From an uncultured Vampirovibrio sp. (lineage in GTDB: Bacteria; Cyanobacteriota; Vampirovibrionia; Gastranaerophilales; Gastranaerophilaceae): a stretch of 64,000 bases of DNA. Positions 62,344-64,000 of the stretch are shown piece after piece. The stretch spans positions 28,961 through 92,960 of the forward strand of contig CAJTLW010000009.1 in NCBI GenBank assembly GCA_910577515.1, written 5' to 3'. The translations under genes were made by a program, and so were the position numbers. Position 1 is the first letter of the stretch. Every line of letters starts with the position of its first letter. The notes under the pieces were generated by a model that saw only the letters and a list, made by a program, of their open reading frames with translations, did not search any database and was not told the DNA's origin.

Positions 62344-64000
62344 ATGAAGAAAAGTTGTTCAGGGCAAATTTTGCCCAGAAATCTTGCTATGCAAGGTTTT
62401 TCACTAGTAGAAATGCTTATGGCATTATTAGTCGCCTCATTGCTTCTTGCAGCCCTCGCCCCTGTCATGACAAGGAGATTTGGTGAAGAAAAACTGTCAA
62501 TTAGCGGTTCTGGATATCAAAGAGCAGATTACGGCAGATCATTTTTTAAAGATGAAGAATGGGCAGTACCTACAGGGGTTAATATATTAAAGATTACTGC
62601 AGTAGGCGGAGGTGGTGCAGGAGGAAGTGCAACTTACGGATATAAAAGGTTTACTTATTCAAGCACTGCACAAAAATTTGTAGTACCTGAAGGTGTTACA
62701 AAAATAAGGGTATATGGTATAGCAGGAGGTGGCGGCGGTGCTTCAGGAGGAGATGGTGCAGGAATTGCTTATGGAACATTGCCTGCAAGCGGTAATTCAA
62801 CATTTACAACAACAGGTGCTAATCAGGAATGGGCTGTCCCTGCAAATGCTAAAATTCCTGCAATAAACACCGATTGTAAAAACTCAGGTGTTACAAACTG
62901 GACTTTAACTTCAGATAATAAAACAGAAATGATACCCGGTAATGCATATATCAATGTCCTTGCCTGCGGTGGAGGTGGCGGTGCGGCAAGACAGTGGGAT
63001 ACAGTTGCTTGTGATAATATTGTGGCTGGTGCCGGCGGCTCCGGCGGCAAAGTAGATAAAACCTTCCAACTTGATAAAAGTGTTACACAGGTTTACGTAA
63101 CTATTGGAGGCGGGGGTGGTTACGGCTCCACAATTAACGGAAATTTAGCCAGTGCCGGTATAGGCTATGGTGGCGGCGGAGGCGGTTGCGAAAGCGGTGA
63201 TGCTGATGGTTCCGTGTCTTCCAGTCAACTTTATAGAGTATGTAATGGTGCGGGAAATGGAACCGGCGGAGCAGGCGGCTCTATTCCATGGAATTGCAAT
63301 CCAAGTTATATATCATCATTACTTAATGCACAAAATGGTAAAACCTCTTCAGGAAACATTGGAACATCAGGAGGAGGGGCGGCCGGTATTGGTGTTGCAA
63401 ATAAAGCTTCAGACACAACCTCATCCCATTCAACCTGCTATGCAGCAGCAGGTTGGGGGTCTCTGGAAGGTGGCGGAGGCGGCGGCGGAGCATCAACTGT
63501 TGGCGGTGCAGGCGGTGGTGGCGGAGCAACCTTCTTTGGAAGATATGGTAATTCTGCAGATAGTAAATTTTTCCTAGTAGCACCGGGGGGAGGCGGTGGA
63601 GGTAAGGCTTTTGGTGTATGCACCACATATGCGGGAACTGCTACATCAGGTGGCGGTGGCGGCGGTGGTAAAGGCGGCGGTGCAGGCGGCGGCGGATTGT
63701 ACGTAGCAAACAGTCTTGCTAATATAGCAGGGAAAGGAGGTACTGGCGGGAATAACGGCAGTTACTCGGCTAGCAGAAATACAGGTGCTGCAGGCGGAGC
63801 CTCCCCGATAGGAAATTCGAGTTATTGTGCTGGTGGTAATGTTGGGGCTAATGGTGGTAAAAACGGCTACCTAAAAATCACCTGGACCAACACCAAAAAC
63901 CTTCTTAAATGTAATTACATAAAGAAAACCAATGCAGGAGGAGGCGGCGGTGCAGGTCAATTCTGGGTGGGTGAAATAGATGTAACACCCGGTGAAACTC
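62344..64000 (+). CDS. Glycine-rich surface protein with type IV prepilin N-terminus (3' end missing)
   Basis: At least 552 codons, open to the window end. A long leader (18 residues, ending AMQG) precedes FSLVEMLMALLVASLLLAALAP, a class IVa prepilin signal (Phe+1, Glu+5). The rest contains at least two glycine-rich units introduced by WAVPTGVNILKITAVGGGG and FVVPEGVTKIRVYGIAGGGG, with WAVPANAKI as a possible third, and long runs of Gly with scattered Cys and Tyr. The Val-Pro-x-Gly-Val opening and GGGGG lace fit the Gly-rich domain of bacterial surface proteins. Probably exported and assembled by a type IV pilus/type II-like machine as an adhesive. Ribosome site aggga. Confidence 0.82.
   Translation, partial: MKKSCSGQILPRNLAMQGFSLVEMLMALLVASLLLAALAPVMTRRFGEEKLSISGSGYQRADYGRSFFKDEEWAVPTGVNILKITAVGGGGAGGSATYGYKRFTYSSTAQKFVVPEGVTKIRVYGIAGGGGGASGGDGAGIAYGTLPASGNSTFTTTGANQEWAVPANAKIPAINTDCKNSGVTNWTLTSDNKTEMIPGNAYINVLACGGGGGAARQWDTVACDNIVAGAGGSGGKVDKTFQLDKSVTQVYVTIGGGGGYGSTINGNLASAGIGYGGGGGGCESGDADGSVSSSQLYRVCNGAGNGTGGAGGSIPWNCNPSYISSLLNAQNGKTSSGNIGTSGGGAAGIGVANKASDTTSSHSTCYAAAGWGSLEGGGGGGGASTVGGAGGGGGATFFGRYGNSADSKFFLVAPGGGGGGKAFGVCTTYAGTATSGGGGGGGKGGGAGGGGLYVANSLANIAGKGGTGGNNGSYSASRNTGAAGGASPIGNSSYCAGGNVGANGGKNGYLKITWTNTKNLLKCNYIKKTNAGGGGGAGQFWVGEIDVTPGET

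Noticed and set aside
63323..63628. Pro/Arg-rich minus-strand frames near 63.4 kb
   Set aside because: They are the reverse complement of the Gly-rich coding region, which forces Pro, Ala and Arg on the other strand.

Overview
The window is AT-rich bacterial DNA from a diderm: it encodes TolC-type outer-membrane channels, an RND pump, an MCE (MlaD-like) protein, HlyB/HlyD and a lipoprotein. Several traits recall gut Gastranaerophilales (Melainabacteria/Vampirovibrionia): many small prepilin-like proteins, a short hypothetical protein with an N-terminal 'PNYKLSFG' segment, and very low GC. That assignment is an inference from style; no rRNA or marker gene fixes it. There are two tRNAs (Phe-GAA, Arg-UCU), and no rRNA, CRISPR array, prophage or integron.

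Layout. 1-2.1 kb: 3' part of a PglK-like ABC flippase and a small membrane protein. 2.1-9.8 kb (minus): a ferritin-like protein and a complete RND efflux operon (adaptor, pump, TolC). 10-12.4 kb (minus): a UgpC/MsmK-type ABC ATPase behind a PAS protein that looks like a histidine kinase but lacks the phospho-accepting His. 12.6-15.7 kb (plus): a STAS-like protein, two tandem PiT-like permeases and a lipoprotein. 15.7-19.9 kb: a GlcF/HdrD-like Fe-S protein, a 55-residue Flp-type pilin, two overlapping zinc dehydrogenases and a hypothetical. 20-21.5 kb: tRNA-Phe and SstT. 21.5-35.2 kb (minus): a 12-gene surface-polysaccharide operon holding a UDP-6-deoxy-HexNAc pathway (2-epimerase, CapE-type dehydratase, RmlD-like reductase), a FdtA-like cupin, many glycosyltransferases including a triple-domain GT2, and a Stealth phosphotransferase fused to a shrunken acyltransferase. 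Its leader carries two promoters and an early hairpin terminator. 35.5-40.2 kb: an HpcH/HpaI-like protein, an MCE protein, an alpha/beta hydrolase, an orphan histidine kinase, and an exported flavodoxin behind a textbook MerR-type promoter.

40.2-55.6 kb (plus) is a type I secretion locus: a GT4 glycosyltransferase, a TolC channel, two beta-propeller (kelch-like) proteins, the relic of a secreted lipase-like protein interrupted by a RAYT element, a pentanucleotide microsatellite, a 1747-residue lipase-LysM-RTX protein, an HlyB-type ABC exporter with a Cys-less C39-like domain, and HlyD. The likely logic is that HlyB, HlyD and TolC export the RTX protein through both membranes, with Ca2+ folding the repeats outside.

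55.7-64 kb: tRNA-Arg, YggT, MTA phosphorylase, a prepilin-like protein, an envelope-stress unit (anti-sigma, ECF sigma, Spy/CpxP-like), glutamine-dependent NAD+ synthetase, an XRE regulator, and the 5' part of a large glycine-rich protein with a type IV prepilin N-terminus that runs off the window. A small palindromic repeat occurs three times: twice in frame inside the type I TolC gene and once in the nadE leader.
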